Origin: Methylobacterium adhaesivum
GTDB taxonomy: Bacteria; Pseudomonadota; Alphaproteobacteria; Rhizobiales; Beijerinckiaceae
Direction: 5' to 3'
Assembly (NCBI RefSeq): GCF_022179065.1
Contig: NZ_BPQD01000003.1
Location: forward strand, 62,001 to 126,000
DNA: 64,000 nt
The notes below the pieces were generated by a model that had not been told where the DNA came from, ran no database searches, and saw nothing but the letters and a program-made list of their open reading frames with translations. A program made the translations under genes and the position numbers. Of the stretch, positions 44,528 to 53,566 are shown in pieces (position 1 is the stretch's first letter; every line of letters begins with the position of its first letter).

Positions 44528-44544
44528 ACGAGCTTCAAGCTCGT
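44528..44544. promoter_or_regulatory. 17-base palindrome upstream of the giant protein gene
   Basis: ACGAGCTTCAAGCTCGT is perfectly symmetric: eight-base arms around a single central base. It lies 24-40 bases before the giant gene start, next to its ribosome-binding site, where a bound regulator could block transcription or where an RNA hairpin could affect translation. Confidence 0.45.
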
Positions 44545-44688
44545 ATCCAAAGCGTATTCATGGCAGCCGGAATCCACATAGCAGAGAACGGGTCCATTCA
44601 TCGACCAATCAAGAGTCGAGGAAGTCCGGAATATCTGCTGGCACAAGATCCTGTGCTTGGCCGTTGATTGTTGAATTTTTAGAGCACA

Positions 44689-44703
44689 TTAACAATTTGT
44701 TAA
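44689..44703. promoter_or_regulatory. TTAACA-N3-TGTTAA inverted repeat before the pel operon
   Basis: A perfect six-base inverted repeat with a three-base centre in the AT-rich core of the divergent spacer. Size and symmetry suit a dimeric regulator. No specific binding protein can be named from sequence. Confidence 0.4.
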
Positions 44704-44913
44704 CACATAAAACTTAAGGATGACTGCCCTACCCCTATTGATCCGTGGCAGGTACTCCCGCCGTCTGGATACCTTGGCCGTCGTGGTTCGACGGAGGGCG
44801 GCGTGAACAAGGCGGGCGATCAGGTTCGGCTCCCTCCTGCGCATGCCGCCATCGTGAAGGGGGGCCCCTGCCGCAGTCGCGCCCCTGCCTCCTGTTCGCG
44901 GCCCGGGCGATCG

Positions 44914-47136
44914 ATGGCCGCCCGAGTGATGCGGCTGGCCGGCGCCGGCCTCGCCGTCGCAGCCGCTGCGGTCACCGTCCCCGCATGCGGCGCCCCGATG
45001 GCCCGGGAGATCCTCGCCCTCTACGACGGCGTGCAGGAACCGGCGCCGGACGGGACGCGGATCCATCGGTACGCCGAGTTCGTCCTCAACCACCTCGGCT
45101 ATTCCGTGGTCTATCGCGACATACGCGGCCCCCTGCCGGAGCCCGGCACGGTGGGGCGCTATGCCGGGGTTCTGACCTGGTTCGCCGCACCCCCGACGTC
45201 CGCCAAGCCCTATCTTGCCTGGGCGAAGATGGCGGCGCGCTCGGCCCGGCGCTTCGTTATCCTCGGATCGACGGGTGGTGCGTTCTGGTCCGGCGACCAT
45301 CCGGCGATCAACGCCGTCCTGGCCGAACTCGGCCTGCGCCACGAGCGGCGGGCCGTCGAACTCACCCTCGGCACCGGACTCGTCCCGGTGTCGAAGCGGC
45401 TCACGGCGTTCGAGCGCGGACCCGATCCCGTGCTACCGATCTACGAGGTGGTCACGACGCTGCGCTCCGATGTCGAGCCCTGGTTGCGCCTGGCCATCCC
45501 CGAGCGCGAGGGCGGTGGGACGAGCGTCGCCGTCGCCACGGGTCCGCGGGGCGGCTACGCCGCCGCGGGTTATGAGATCGTCGAGGAACCCGGTCTCGGG
45601 CGATCGCGCTGGTTGATCGACCCGTTCGCCTTCTTCACCCGCGCCCTCCGGCCCGAGCCCTGGCCGATCCCCGACATCACCACGGTGTCGGGCCGCCGCC
45701 TCTACTTTCACCATGTCGAAAGCGACGGGTTGAACGATGTCATCGTCGCCCGAAAGCAGGAGCCGCTGCTCGTCCCGCAGGTGTTCCTGAACGAGATTGT
45801 CTCCGCCTATCCCGACCTGCCGGTCACCCTGGCCCTGACCCCCGGCGACCTCGATCCCCTGCTCGGTGGCAACGCGACGCCGACGGACCTCGTGCGGCAA
45901 ATCTGGTCGAAGCCGAACGTCGAGGCGAGCGTCGCGTCCTACACGCGGCCGCACCGGTGGCAGTTCTTCGCCGAGTCGGACCGCAGGGTGGAGATGGCGC
46001 TGATCGCCGCGCACGCGCCCGAAGACCGCTTCGGCCTACGCCGGTTTCTCGGCCTCCTCGGATATGGAGCCGCCATCGACAGCTACGTCGCCGGGGGGCG
46101 CGACCTGCCCCGGGAGTACTTCCGCTTGCCCTTCGACCTCCGGACCGAGACCGAGACGGCTCTGGCGACGGCGCGGACCTTGCTACCGCCCGACAAGACG
46201 ATCCGCCTCTACCAATGGACCGGGGACGCCCGGCCCTTCGAGCGGGCCGTCGCGGCGACGCGCCGCCTCGGGCTCCTCAACATCAACGGCGGCGAGAGCC
46301 GCCTCGATCCGGGCTACCCCTCGGTCAGCCACCTCGCGCCCATCGCGCGGCCCGTCGGGGCCGAGCGGCAGATCTACGCCGTCGGCGCGGACGAGCTGTC
46401 GCGGTTTAGGGCGTGGCGCCCCATCGTGGCCGCCCTCCAGAGCCAGCGGACCACGGCCCTGAACACCGCCGAGCCACGCCGGCTGAAGGGCGCCAGTCTG
46501 CATTATCACCTCTACTCCCTCGCCCAGCAGCCGGCCCTGCGCGAGGTCCAGGCGCATCTGTCAGAGGCACGCACCGCGCCCGTCGTGCCGATCTCGACCG
46601 CCGATTACGCCGAACTGGCGCAGGACTTCGCCGCCGTCGCCGTCGATGCCGAGGCGGACGGCACCTGGACCGTCAGCGAGCGCGGCGCGCTCCAGACCGT
46701 TCGCTTCGACGCCGCCGCAGCCATCGACATCGATCTGTCCCGCTCCACCGGGGTAATCGGACGGACCCGCCACGGCGACGCCCTCTACGTCACCCTCGAC
46801 CGCGCGGTGGAGCCCGCCCGCATCGTCCTCTCGACGGATGCCTCGGCCCCGGCGGTGGTGTCCCTTGCCGACGCGCGCTGGCGCCTGTGGCGGATGGAGC
46901 GGTCCGGAGCGGACTGGAGCTACGTCACGAGCGGCTTCGGCCCGGGCGACTTCGTGTGGGACGGCGTGCCCGAGGGGACCTACCACGTGATCGCGCGTCG
47001 CGACGGGGAGGACCTCTGGAGCGCCGAAATCGCGGCCAGCATGGACGGCCGCCTCCGCTTCAGCATCCCAGTTACGGGGCTCGCGCCCCTCGGCGTCGCG
47101 ATTCGACGCCTCGCCACGGCGCAGGTGGTGCGATGA
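44914..47136 (+). CDS. PelA-like protein with degenerate deacetylase domain and no GH114 domain
   Basis: A 740-residue exported protein resembling the middle and C-terminal parts of PelA. The signal region is RLAGAGLAVAAAAVTVPACG, with a possible lipidation Cys. Next come a flavodoxin-like part starting REILALYDGV and a deacetylase-like part starting RRLYFHHVESDG. Where PelA has HVDGDG and SHTYSHP, this protein reads Glu269-Ser-Asp271 and Tyr343-Thr-Arg-Pro-His347, so two expected metal or catalytic residues are changed. It is the first gene of the pel-type operon. ATG 44914 and ATG 44929 are both possible; GTG 44803 would add a non-conserved leader. Confidence 0.75.
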   Translation: MAARVMRLAGAGLAVAAAAVTVPACGAPMAREILALYDGVQEPAPDGTRIHRYAEFVLNHLGYSVVYRDIRGPLPEPGTVGRYAGVLTWFAAPPTSAKPYLAWAKMAARSARRFVILGSTGGAFWSGDHPAINAVLAELGLRHERRAVELTLGTGLVPVSKRLTAFERGPDPVLPIYEVVTTLRSDVEPWLRLAIPEREGGGTSVAVATGPRGGYAAAGYEIVEEPGLGRSRWLIDPFAFFTRALRPEPWPIPDITTVSGRRLYFHHVESDGLNDVIVARKQEPLLVPQVFLNEIVSAYPDLPVTLALTPGDLDPLLGGNATPTDLVRQIWSKPNVEASVASYTRPHRWQFFAESDRRVEMALIAAHAPEDRFGLRRFLGLLGYGAAIDSYVAGGRDLPREYFRLPFDLRTETETALATARTLLPPDKTIRLYQWTGDARPFERAVAATRRLGLLNINGGESRLDPGYPSVSHLAPIARPVGAERQIYAVGADELSRFRAWRPIVAALQSQRTTALNTAEPRRLKGASLHYHLYSLAQQPALREVQAHLSEARTAPVVPISTADYAELAQDFAAVAVDAEADGTWTVSERGALQTVRFDAAAAIDIDLSRSTGVIGRTRHGDALYVTLDRAVEPARIVLSTDASAPAVVSLADARWRLWRMERSGADWSYVTSGFGPGDFVWDGVPEGTYHVIARRDGEDLWSAEIAASMDGRLRFSIPVTGLAPLGVAIRRLATAQVVR

Positions 47137-48509
47137 CCAGTCCGCGCATCCTCATGGCGGTCATCGTGGCGATCTGTCTCGCGGCGGGCTACCTCGCCCG
47201 GTCGGGGCCGGAGGAGCGCATCGCGACGCTGGTTCGCGACGGTCGCCGGGCCGAGGCCTCGCGCGAGATCGACGCGGTCCTGGCCGGCGGTCAGGCGAAG
47301 GCGCCGATGCTGATGACCCTCGCCCATCTCCAGGATGCCCTCGGCGATCCCAAGCACGCCACCGAGACGATGGAGCTCTATCGCCTCGCCCGTCCCGACG
47401 ACACGGTCGCGCTGGACTGGCTCATCAACCGTTACGAGGGATCGGAGGACCCCGAGGGGCTGGCCGACGCCCTGGCGGCCCGGCTCCATGCCAAGCCCGA
47501 GCGCGAGACCCTGCTCCGCCTCACCGCGCTTCACCGCTATGCCGGACGCTTCGCCGACGAGCGCGCCGTACTGCAAGCCTATGCCCGGCTCCGGCCCCTC
47601 GATCCCCCGCAGATCCTGCGCCTCGCCGCGCTCCTCGCCGCCGAGGGACGCGACGCGGAGGCGATCACCGTCCTGCGAGAGGACGACACCGAGGCGGCGG
47701 GGGACGCCGAGCGCCGGCGCACCCTGCTGTTCACCCTGCTCATCCAGGCCGGACACCATGCCGAGGCGGCGGAGCGCGCCCAGACTTGGCTCGCCCGCTG
47801 GAAGAAGCCCTGGCTCGCGACCCAGTTCACCCTCCGCCTGGCCCGGAATGCGCCCACCGACGTGGCCGCGCGCCTCGCGCGGACCAGCGCGTACCAGTAC
47901 CCCGAGGGCGGGCTTTACCTCGCCAGAACCCTGGGCGAGCAGGGCAGCCGGGGAGTCGCGGAAGCCGTCCTGGCCGACTGGCCGTGGCCGAACACGCGCC
48001 TCACCGTGCGGGAGGTCCAGAGCTTCGTCGAGGTCGCCGCGATCTTCGGTCGGCCGGCTCACCTGTGGGAGGCGTTCGCCAGGGTGCGTGCGCAACCGGC
48101 CGAGAGCGCGGCGCAGGCCGCCTTCGCCGAGGCCCTCGCGGGCCAGTACGGCGACGGTGCCGTGCTCGGCCTTCAGCCACCCCTGGCCATCGACCTCCTG
48201 CGGGAACGGCCGGTCTTCGGCGCGCGCATCGCCCTGGCGACGGGCCGCCGGCCCCTTGCGCAGCAGCTCCTCGCCGGGGTGGATCCCGGCGCCCTGTCCG
48301 TCGCCGAGCGGTCTGGCTGGTCGACCCTGTTGCGGATGGCTTTCGGACCGTTGCGCGCCTTCGAGATCCTCGACGCGCTCCGCCGCCGGGGGGATCTGCC
48401 GCCGAGCTTGCAGGCCGCCTACCTCGGACTCGGCGCCGAGGTCGGTCGGATGGGCGCGAGACGCTCGATCCTTGCCGAGGTGAATCAGATCGGACGGGTG
48501 CCGCAATGA
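47133..48509 (+). CDS. TPR-type PelB-like protein without outer-membrane barrel
   Basis: A 458-residue protein with one N-terminal membrane anchor (ILMAVIVAICLAAGYLA) followed by helical tetratricopeptide-like repeats with many Ala/Leu/Arg pairs, for example MLMTLAHLQDALGDPKHATETMELYRLARP. It occupies the pelB position between the PelA-like gene (ATGA overlap) and pelD (four-base overlap). Canonical PelB is about 1190 residues, with TPRs plus a C-terminal porin; no barrel is present here. Equivalent function as a periplasmic scaffold is inferred. Confidence 0.65.
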   Translation: MTSPRILMAVIVAICLAAGYLARSGPEERIATLVRDGRRAEASREIDAVLAGGQAKAPMLMTLAHLQDALGDPKHATETMELYRLARPDDTVALDWLINRYEGSEDPEGLADALAARLHAKPERETLLRLTALHRYAGRFADERAVLQAYARLRPLDPPQILRLAALLAAEGRDAEAITVLREDDTEAAGDAERRRTLLFTLLIQAGHHAEAAERAQTWLARWKKPWLATQFTLRLARNAPTDVAARLARTSAYQYPEGGLYLARTLGEQGSRGVAEAVLADWPWPNTRLTVREVQSFVEVAAIFGRPAHLWEAFARVRAQPAESAAQAAFAEALAGQYGDGAVLGLQPPLAIDLLRERPVFGARIALATGRRPLAQQLLAGVDPGALSVAERSGWSTLLRMAFGPLRAFEILDALRRRGDLPPSLQAAYLGLGAEVGRMGARRSILAEVNQIGRVPQ

Positions 48510-49603
48510 GATGGACCGTCGATTCGATCGCCCCGTTGCGGGCCGCAGGCCCCGCGACCGCCTTGCGGTTTCTGACGCGCGACGTCGCCGCGCCCCTCTT
48601 CTCCGTCCGTGGCCGCTACGAAGCGGGCCTGATCTTCGTCATCCTGCTGATCGTCGAATGGATCATCCCCGGCCCCGCATCCCTCGCCCGCATCGCGCCG
48701 CACCCGTTCTGGATCCCGGTGATCCTGATCAGTGTGCAGTATGGAAGCGCCAGCGGTCTCTTCGTGGCGGTCGTCGCCGCCTGCCTGAGCTGGGTGGTCG
48801 GATGGCCGGCGCAATCCGGGTCGGAGGATTACTTCACCTATTCCCTGCGCGTCTGGCGTGAGCCGGTCCTCTGGATGATCGGCGCCCTCGTCGTCGGCGG
48901 ACTCCGCAACCGGGAGATCAAGGACCGCCGCGCGATCCATGAGCGGTTGGTCCTGGCGGAGACGCAGCGCGATACCATCGGCTCCTACGCCCTCGAGCTT
49001 CAGGAGGAGCTTACCCGCTGCGAGCGCAAGGTCGCGACCACGGAGGTCTCGTCCGCCGAGGCCGCCGTCGAGGCCCTGAGCGCCTTGCGCGGTGACACGC
49101 CCGCCGAGACCCTTCCGGTCCTGCACGCGGCCATCGCGAGCTGGATGGGGAGCGCGCGGTGGACGTTCCATGGGCTCGACGGCGACATCGTGGTCTCGTC
49201 CCTCGGCCCGCGCGGCGCCGGGCCGCCCCCGAGTGTGGAGACCGCCTTCAAGATCAGTGTCGTTCACGCCATCGCCCTCCGGCACATGGCCGTCCTCAGC
49301 GTGTTCGAGGCCGCGCAGGCTGCGTTGCTCGAGGGCCTCGGCGTCTATGCCTGCTCCATCCCCCGGGGGCGGGGCGGCAGCCATGGCCTCCTCGTCATCG
49401 AGACCCTGCCCGCGCACCGCCTCACGGATGCGACGGCCGAAGCGGTCGCGATGATCGCGGGGGCCTTGGGCGAGCGTCTCGATCGCCAGACGCCGCAGGT
49501 CGTGGCCGTCAGCCGCGTCCGGGAGGTTCAAGACGGGCCGACGGTCGCCGTGGTGCTGCGGCGCGGGGGTGGTGTCGAAGGCCGGGTGAGGCATGTACCA
49601 TGA
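48506..49603 (+). CDS. pelD: PelD-like inner-membrane protein with GAF domain only
   Basis: A 365-residue protein with three or four membrane helices (about residues 40-132), a helical linker (140-185) and a GAF-like domain (about 190-335, including YACSIPRGRGGSHGLLVIE). Order and neighbours identify PelD, the c-di-GMP receptor of Pel synthesis. Canonical PelD is about 455 residues and ends with a degenerate GGDEF domain carrying the c-di-GMP I-site. This protein stops soon after the GAF domain, so that site appears to be missing. The ATG overlaps the upstream stop by four bases. Confidence 0.78.
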   Translation: MRWTVDSIAPLRAAGPATALRFLTRDVAAPLFSVRGRYEAGLIFVILLIVEWIIPGPASLARIAPHPFWIPVILISVQYGSASGLFVAVVAACLSWVVGWPAQSGSEDYFTYSLRVWREPVLWMIGALVVGGLRNREIKDRRAIHERLVLAETQRDTIGSYALELQEELTRCERKVATTEVSSAEAAVEALSALRGDTPAETLPVLHAAIASWMGSARWTFHGLDGDIVVSSLGPRGAGPPPSVETAFKISVVHAIALRHMAVLSVFEAAQAALLEGLGVYACSIPRGRGGSHGLLVIETLPAHRLTDATAEAVAMIAGALGERLDRQTPQVVAVSRVREVQDGPTVAVVLRRGGGVEGRVRHVP

Positions 49604-50616
49604 ACGTCGTCGAGACCATCCCCGTCATCCCCTATCCGGCACGGCTCACGCCCAGGGCGCGGACGGCGCTCGTCCTCCTCTTCGGGCTGGACACCCTCGT
49701 CCTCGCGGGCTTCCTCGTGGGAGATCTGAGCGGAGCGGCGGCCCTCATCGGGCATGGCTTGAACGTTTGCCTCTTCGTCGCGACGGCCCGCCCGGCCTTC
49801 GCGGCCGACCTGACGTTCCTCGTCGTCGTGGCGCTCCTCGCCGCCGGCGCGGGCCCGTTCGGCATCCTCGCGAGCGTCGTCCTCTATGCCCTGCTCGCGC
49901 GCACCAACGTAGCCGCCGCGGATCTGGAGCGCTGGTATCGGCAGATCTCGGGTGCCCCGGAGCCGAACGCGGCGGCCGCCCTCTACGATCGCATCGTCGA
50001 CGGCCGTGCCCGGCGTCCCGGCCCCGATGCCGTCGCGCGCTTCCATGCGGTGCTCGAAGGCCCCCTGGCCCAGCAGCAGGCCCTGCTGGGACTGATCGGC
50101 CTGTCGTATTTCCCCGAATACCGGCCCCTCCTGCGCAAGGCCCTCTGCAGCGAGGAGCCGAGCATCCGCGTCCACGCGGCCGCCGTTTCGGTCAAGCTAC
50201 GCACGGCCCTGCGGGCGGAATTCGGCCGGGCCTGCGGTGACGCCGGACACGCGCCCGCCGCCGACCTCGTACGGGCCGAACGCCTCGCCCTCCTCGCCGA
50301 CAGCGGATTCCTCGATCCGGCGGAGAGTGCCACGGCGCGCGAGGCCGCCCTCACGCTCTGCCGGCCGATCCTGCAGGGACGACCGGAGGACAGGCGTCTG
50401 CGCCGGCAGGTCTTCGAGCTCCTCGCCGGCCTCGAACGCTGGGACGAACTGCGCGCGTCCCTCGACGCGACCCGGGCGCGCTCGCCCGAGGACGCCGCCC
50501 TCGGCCTCCGTTGCCTCATGGAGCTCGGCCGCACCCGCGACCTGCACCGCGCGGTCGTTCGTCCGGCCTCCGTCCCATCCCGACCGGGAGCGAGCCATGA
50601 TCCCGTTCTTCGCTAG
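49600..50616 (+). CDS. pelE: PelE-like membrane protein
   Basis: A 338-residue protein with three or four membrane segments in the first 100 residues (ALVLLFGLDTLVLAGFLVG and LTFLVVVALLAAGAG among them) and a helical, TPR-like cytoplasmic part. Size and place between pelD (ATGA overlap) and pelF match PelE of the Pel synthase complex. Sequence identity to PelE is not obvious by eye, so the call leans on architecture and synteny. It overlaps pelF by 20 bases. Confidence 0.72.
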   Translation: MNVVETIPVIPYPARLTPRARTALVLLFGLDTLVLAGFLVGDLSGAAALIGHGLNVCLFVATARPAFAADLTFLVVVALLAAGAGPFGILASVVLYALLARTNVAAADLERWYRQISGAPEPNAAAALYDRIVDGRARRPGPDAVARFHAVLEGPLAQQQALLGLIGLSYFPEYRPLLRKALCSEEPSIRVHAAAVSVKLRTALRAEFGRACGDAGHAPAADLVRAERLALLADSGFLDPAESATAREAALTLCRPILQGRPEDRRLRRQVFELLAGLERWDELRASLDATRARSPEDAALGLRCLMELGRTRDLHRAVVRPASVPSRPGASHDPVLR

Positions 50617-52138
50617 GCCCCGCCCCGCACCCCCGGAGGCGGATGTCTGCCTCATCGTCGAGGGATGCTATCCCTTCGTCCCCGGCGGGGTCTCGACGTG
50701 GATTGACTGGCTCATCAAGGGCCATCCCCACCTCACCTTCGCGGTCGTCGCCGTCGTCGCCGACTCCGCGCCGCGCGAGCGGCGCTACCAGCTGCCCGAG
50801 AACGTCGTCGATTTCCGCTGCCTGCCCCTCCACCGCCCCTTCGAGGCGGCTTCCTGCCGGGAGGTACCGCGGCCGGCGGGTGTGGAGGAGGCCCTGGCCG
50901 ACGCGTTCATCCTCCTCGTGACGGGCGGCGGCCTCGCTGCCTTCCAGACCCTGGTGCGCCTCGTCGCCGATCCCCGCAACGCCCTCACCATCCAGTCCCT
51001 GATGGTCTCGCCCCTGTCGTGGCGCCTGACCTGCCGGATGTACGAGCGGCTGATGCCGCACGCCTCGTTCCTGCACTTCTTCTGGGCGTGGCGCGCTCTG
51101 TTCGGGGGCCTGTTCGCGGTGCTGGTCTTCGATCTGCCGAAGGCCCGCGTCTACCATACGATCTCCACGGGTTACGCCGGCCTGCTCGCGGCGCGGGCCG
51201 TGATCGAGACCGGATCGCCAGCCTTCATCACCGAGCACGGCATCTACACCAACGAGCGCCGCGTCGAGATCCTCATGGCCGAGTGGATCTGCGATACCGT
51301 CGACAAGGGCATGGTCCTCGACGACGGGCGGGTCGACCTGCGGGACGTCTGGATGCAGGTCTTCGAGGCGCAGGCCCTGATCTGCTACCAGGCCTGCACG
51401 AAGATCGTGACGCTCTACGAGGACAACCAGCGCCTCCAGCGCGCCCTCGGAGCGCCGGCCGAGCGCCTAGCGGTGATCCCCAACGGCATCGACCTCGCGC
51501 GCTTCGAGAGCCTGCCGCAGGCCCCCGCCGACGCGCCGCCCACCATCGCCCTCATCGGACGGGTCGTCCCGATCAAGGACGTGAAGTCCTACATCGAGGC
51601 GGCGGCGTTCCTGCGCGCCGCCGTGCCCACCCTCCAGGCCCTGGTCCTGGGACCGGTCGACGAGGACCCCGCCTACGTCGCCGAGTGCCGGAGCTGCGTC
51701 GCGGAGCACGGCCTCGAGGACACCGTCGTGTTCACCGGCGCCGTCAACATCGCCGCCTACCTCTCCCGCATCCACGTGGTGGTTCTGACGAGCCTGAGCG
51801 AGGCGCAGCCCCTCGTCATCCTCGAAGCCGGGGCGGCGGGCATTCCCTGCGTCGCCACGGATGTCGGGTCCTGCCGCGAGATCCTGGAGGGACGCTCCGA
51901 CGAGGCGCCCCGTCTCGGGCCCGGTGGAGTCGTGACGGCCCTCGTCGATCCCCGCCAGACGGCCGAGGCCGTCGGGCGCCTCCTCGGCGACGCGGAGTTC
52001 CGGCATGCCTGCGGCGAGACCCTGCGGACGCGGGTGCGGCGGTACTACGCCTCGCGGGACGCCCTCGACAGCTATCGCCGAACCTACGCGGAGCTCCTCG
52101 GGATCCCGGGCGAGCACGCCACCCGGAGGGCATCCTAG
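50597..52138 (+). CDS. pelF: PelF-type family 4 glycosyltransferase
   Basis: The 513-residue cytosolic glycosyltransferase that polymerises the Pel polysaccharide from UDP-sugars in characterised systems. It begins with DVCLIVEGCYPFVPGGVSTW, the PelF signature, and contains ITEHGIYTNERRVEI, VIPNGIDLARF, IALIGRVVPIKDVKSYI and the GT4 donor-site motif SLSEAQPLVILEAGAAGIP (E-x7-E type). ATG 50597 has GGGAG six bases upstream, inside the end of pelE. This is the most clearly recognisable pel gene here. Confidence 0.9.
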   Translation: MIPFFARPRPAPPEADVCLIVEGCYPFVPGGVSTWIDWLIKGHPHLTFAVVAVVADSAPRERRYQLPENVVDFRCLPLHRPFEAASCREVPRPAGVEEALADAFILLVTGGGLAAFQTLVRLVADPRNALTIQSLMVSPLSWRLTCRMYERLMPHASFLHFFWAWRALFGGLFAVLVFDLPKARVYHTISTGYAGLLAARAVIETGSPAFITEHGIYTNERRVEILMAEWICDTVDKGMVLDDGRVDLRDVWMQVFEAQALICYQACTKIVTLYEDNQRLQRALGAPAERLAVIPNGIDLARFESLPQAPADAPPTIALIGRVVPIKDVKSYIEAAAFLRAAVPTLQALVLGPVDEDPAYVAECRSCVAEHGLEDTVVFTGAVNIAAYLSRIHVVVLTSLSEAQPLVILEAGAAGIPCVATDVGSCREILEGRSDEAPRLGPGGVVTALVDPRQTAEAVGRLLGDAEFRHACGETLRTRVRRYYASRDALDSYRRTYAELLGIPGEHATRRAS

Positions 52139-52140
52139 CC

Positions 52141-53538
52141 ATGGCCGGCATCGGATTCGAGCTGCGCCGCCTCGGGCGCCGGGACGACCTCCTCGGACCG
52201 ATGGCGGCCATCGTCCACGCGGCCATCGTGGCGGCCGGCCCCTGGCTCTACACCGTCCTCGTCATCCTGATGATCAGCGAGGTCACCCGGGGCGTGATCG
52301 GCGAGGAGGAGCTGGCGACCTTCCGGGTGCTCCTTGTCTACGTCTTCTCCATCTCCCTCGTGGCGACGACGCCGGTGACGATGATCGGCGTGCGGGTCCT
52401 CGCCGACGACCTCTTCCTCCGGCGCTACGACGACGTGCGGGCGTTGTTCCTCCTCGCGATGCTGGCGGGCAGCGCGCTCACCCTGGTGCTCGGGGGCCTC
52501 GTCCTCTGCGTCGTGATCGAGACGACGGCCGCCGTCGCCGTGGCGGGGATCGCCGGCGCCGAGCTCGTCGCCATGGTCTGGGTCGCCCTCGTCTTCTGCG
52601 GGGCCATGCGCGACTACCTCCAGGTGACGATCGGCTTCGTCCTCGGGCTCGCCGTCGGCACCACCCTGGCGGTCTCGGCGGCGTTCGGCGAACTCGGTGC
52701 CGTCGCGATGATGCTGGGCTTCGCCCTGGGCTTCCTCGTGGTCTTCGTGTGCCTGACGGCGCGGTTCATGGCGACCTTCACGGCCCCCTGCCACGACCTC
52801 CGCCCGGTCGTTTTCCGCGTCGTCCAGCGCGTGCGGATCAGCCCCGCCCTGGCGCTCGGCGCCTTCGCCAGCGGCCTCGGCGTCTGGATCGACAAGTGGG
52901 CCATGTGGTTCAGCGGCTACGGCGAGCGCCTTGATGTCGGCCTCATCCACGCGCCCCTCTACGACGCGCCGATGTTCATCGCGAGCCTCACCGTCGTTCC
53001 GGCGCTGGCCCTGTTCGTCACCAGCGTCGAGACGACGTTCTTCGAGAACTACCGCACCTACTTCCGCGCCATCGACCAGCACGCGACCCTGAAGACCATC
53101 CTCGAGCGGGAATCGATCCTCCGGCACGAGACCGTCAAGACGCTGACCGGGATCGTCACGATCCAGACCGCGCTCTGTACCATCGTCCTCCTGACGGCGC
53201 CCGCGATCATCGAGGCGTTCGGGCTCGAGTTCCAGCAGCTCAACGTCTTCCGCATGGGGGCGACGGGCGCCCTGTTCCAGTTCCTGTTCATGACCTGCTC
53301 GGCGATCCTCATCTACTTCGACGCCACGCGCCTCTACGCCGCCCTGCAGGTGGCGTTCGTCGTCTGCCTCGGCGGCCTGACGGTGGTGTTCTCGCGCTTC
53401 GATCTCGGGCTCGCCGCCGCCGGCTACATGATCGCCTGCATCGCACTGGGCTTCTGCGCCCTCGGCGCGCTTCTCACCGTCCTGCGCAGCATCAACCACC
53501 GCACCTTCGTCGGAAGCGCGACACGATCCGCAGGCTGA
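52141..53538 (+). CDS. pelG: PelG-type polysaccharide transporter
   Basis: A 465-residue membrane protein of the PelG/MATE-like fold with about 12 helices, thought to move the nascent polymer across the inner membrane with PelF, PelD and PelE. It begins MAGIGFELRRLGRRDDLLG, typical of PelG, and has FASGLGVWIDKWAMWFSGYG and VTSVETTFFENYRTYFRAI. The start lies two bases after the pelF stop. Confidence 0.9.
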   Translation: MAGIGFELRRLGRRDDLLGPMAAIVHAAIVAAGPWLYTVLVILMISEVTRGVIGEEELATFRVLLVYVFSISLVATTPVTMIGVRVLADDLFLRRYDDVRALFLLAMLAGSALTLVLGGLVLCVVIETTAAVAVAGIAGAELVAMVWVALVFCGAMRDYLQVTIGFVLGLAVGTTLAVSAAFGELGAVAMMLGFALGFLVVFVCLTARFMATFTAPCHDLRPVVFRVVQRVRISPALALGAFASGLGVWIDKWAMWFSGYGERLDVGLIHAPLYDAPMFIASLTVVPALALFVTSVETTFFENYRTYFRAIDQHATLKTILERESILRHETVKTLTGIVTIQTALCTIVLLTAPAIIEAFGLEFQQLNVFRMGATGALFQFLFMTCSAILIYFDATRLYAALQVAFVVCLGGLTVVFSRFDLGLAAAGYMIACIALGFCALGALLTVLRSINHRTFVGSATRSAG

Positions 53539-53566
53539 CCCAACGGCACCATCACGGGAGGGCATC

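Larger units (their letters stand above)
44505..44913. promoter_or_regulatory. Divergent control region of the giant protein gene and the pel operon
   Basis: About 400 bases between divergent genes, with AT-rich sequence at 44665-44715. It holds two clear inverted repeats, listed separately, and a weaker one (GCACA-N6-TGTGC at 44641-44656). The right part (44803-44913) is open in the pelA frame from a GTG at 44803 but reads as low-complexity Pro/Arg/Ser sequence, so it is treated as leader. Confidence 0.55.

Noticed and set aside
44803-44913. GTG-initiated N-terminal extension of the PelA-like protein
   Set aside because: Adds low-complexity Pro/Ser/Arg sequence ahead of a clear signal peptide.
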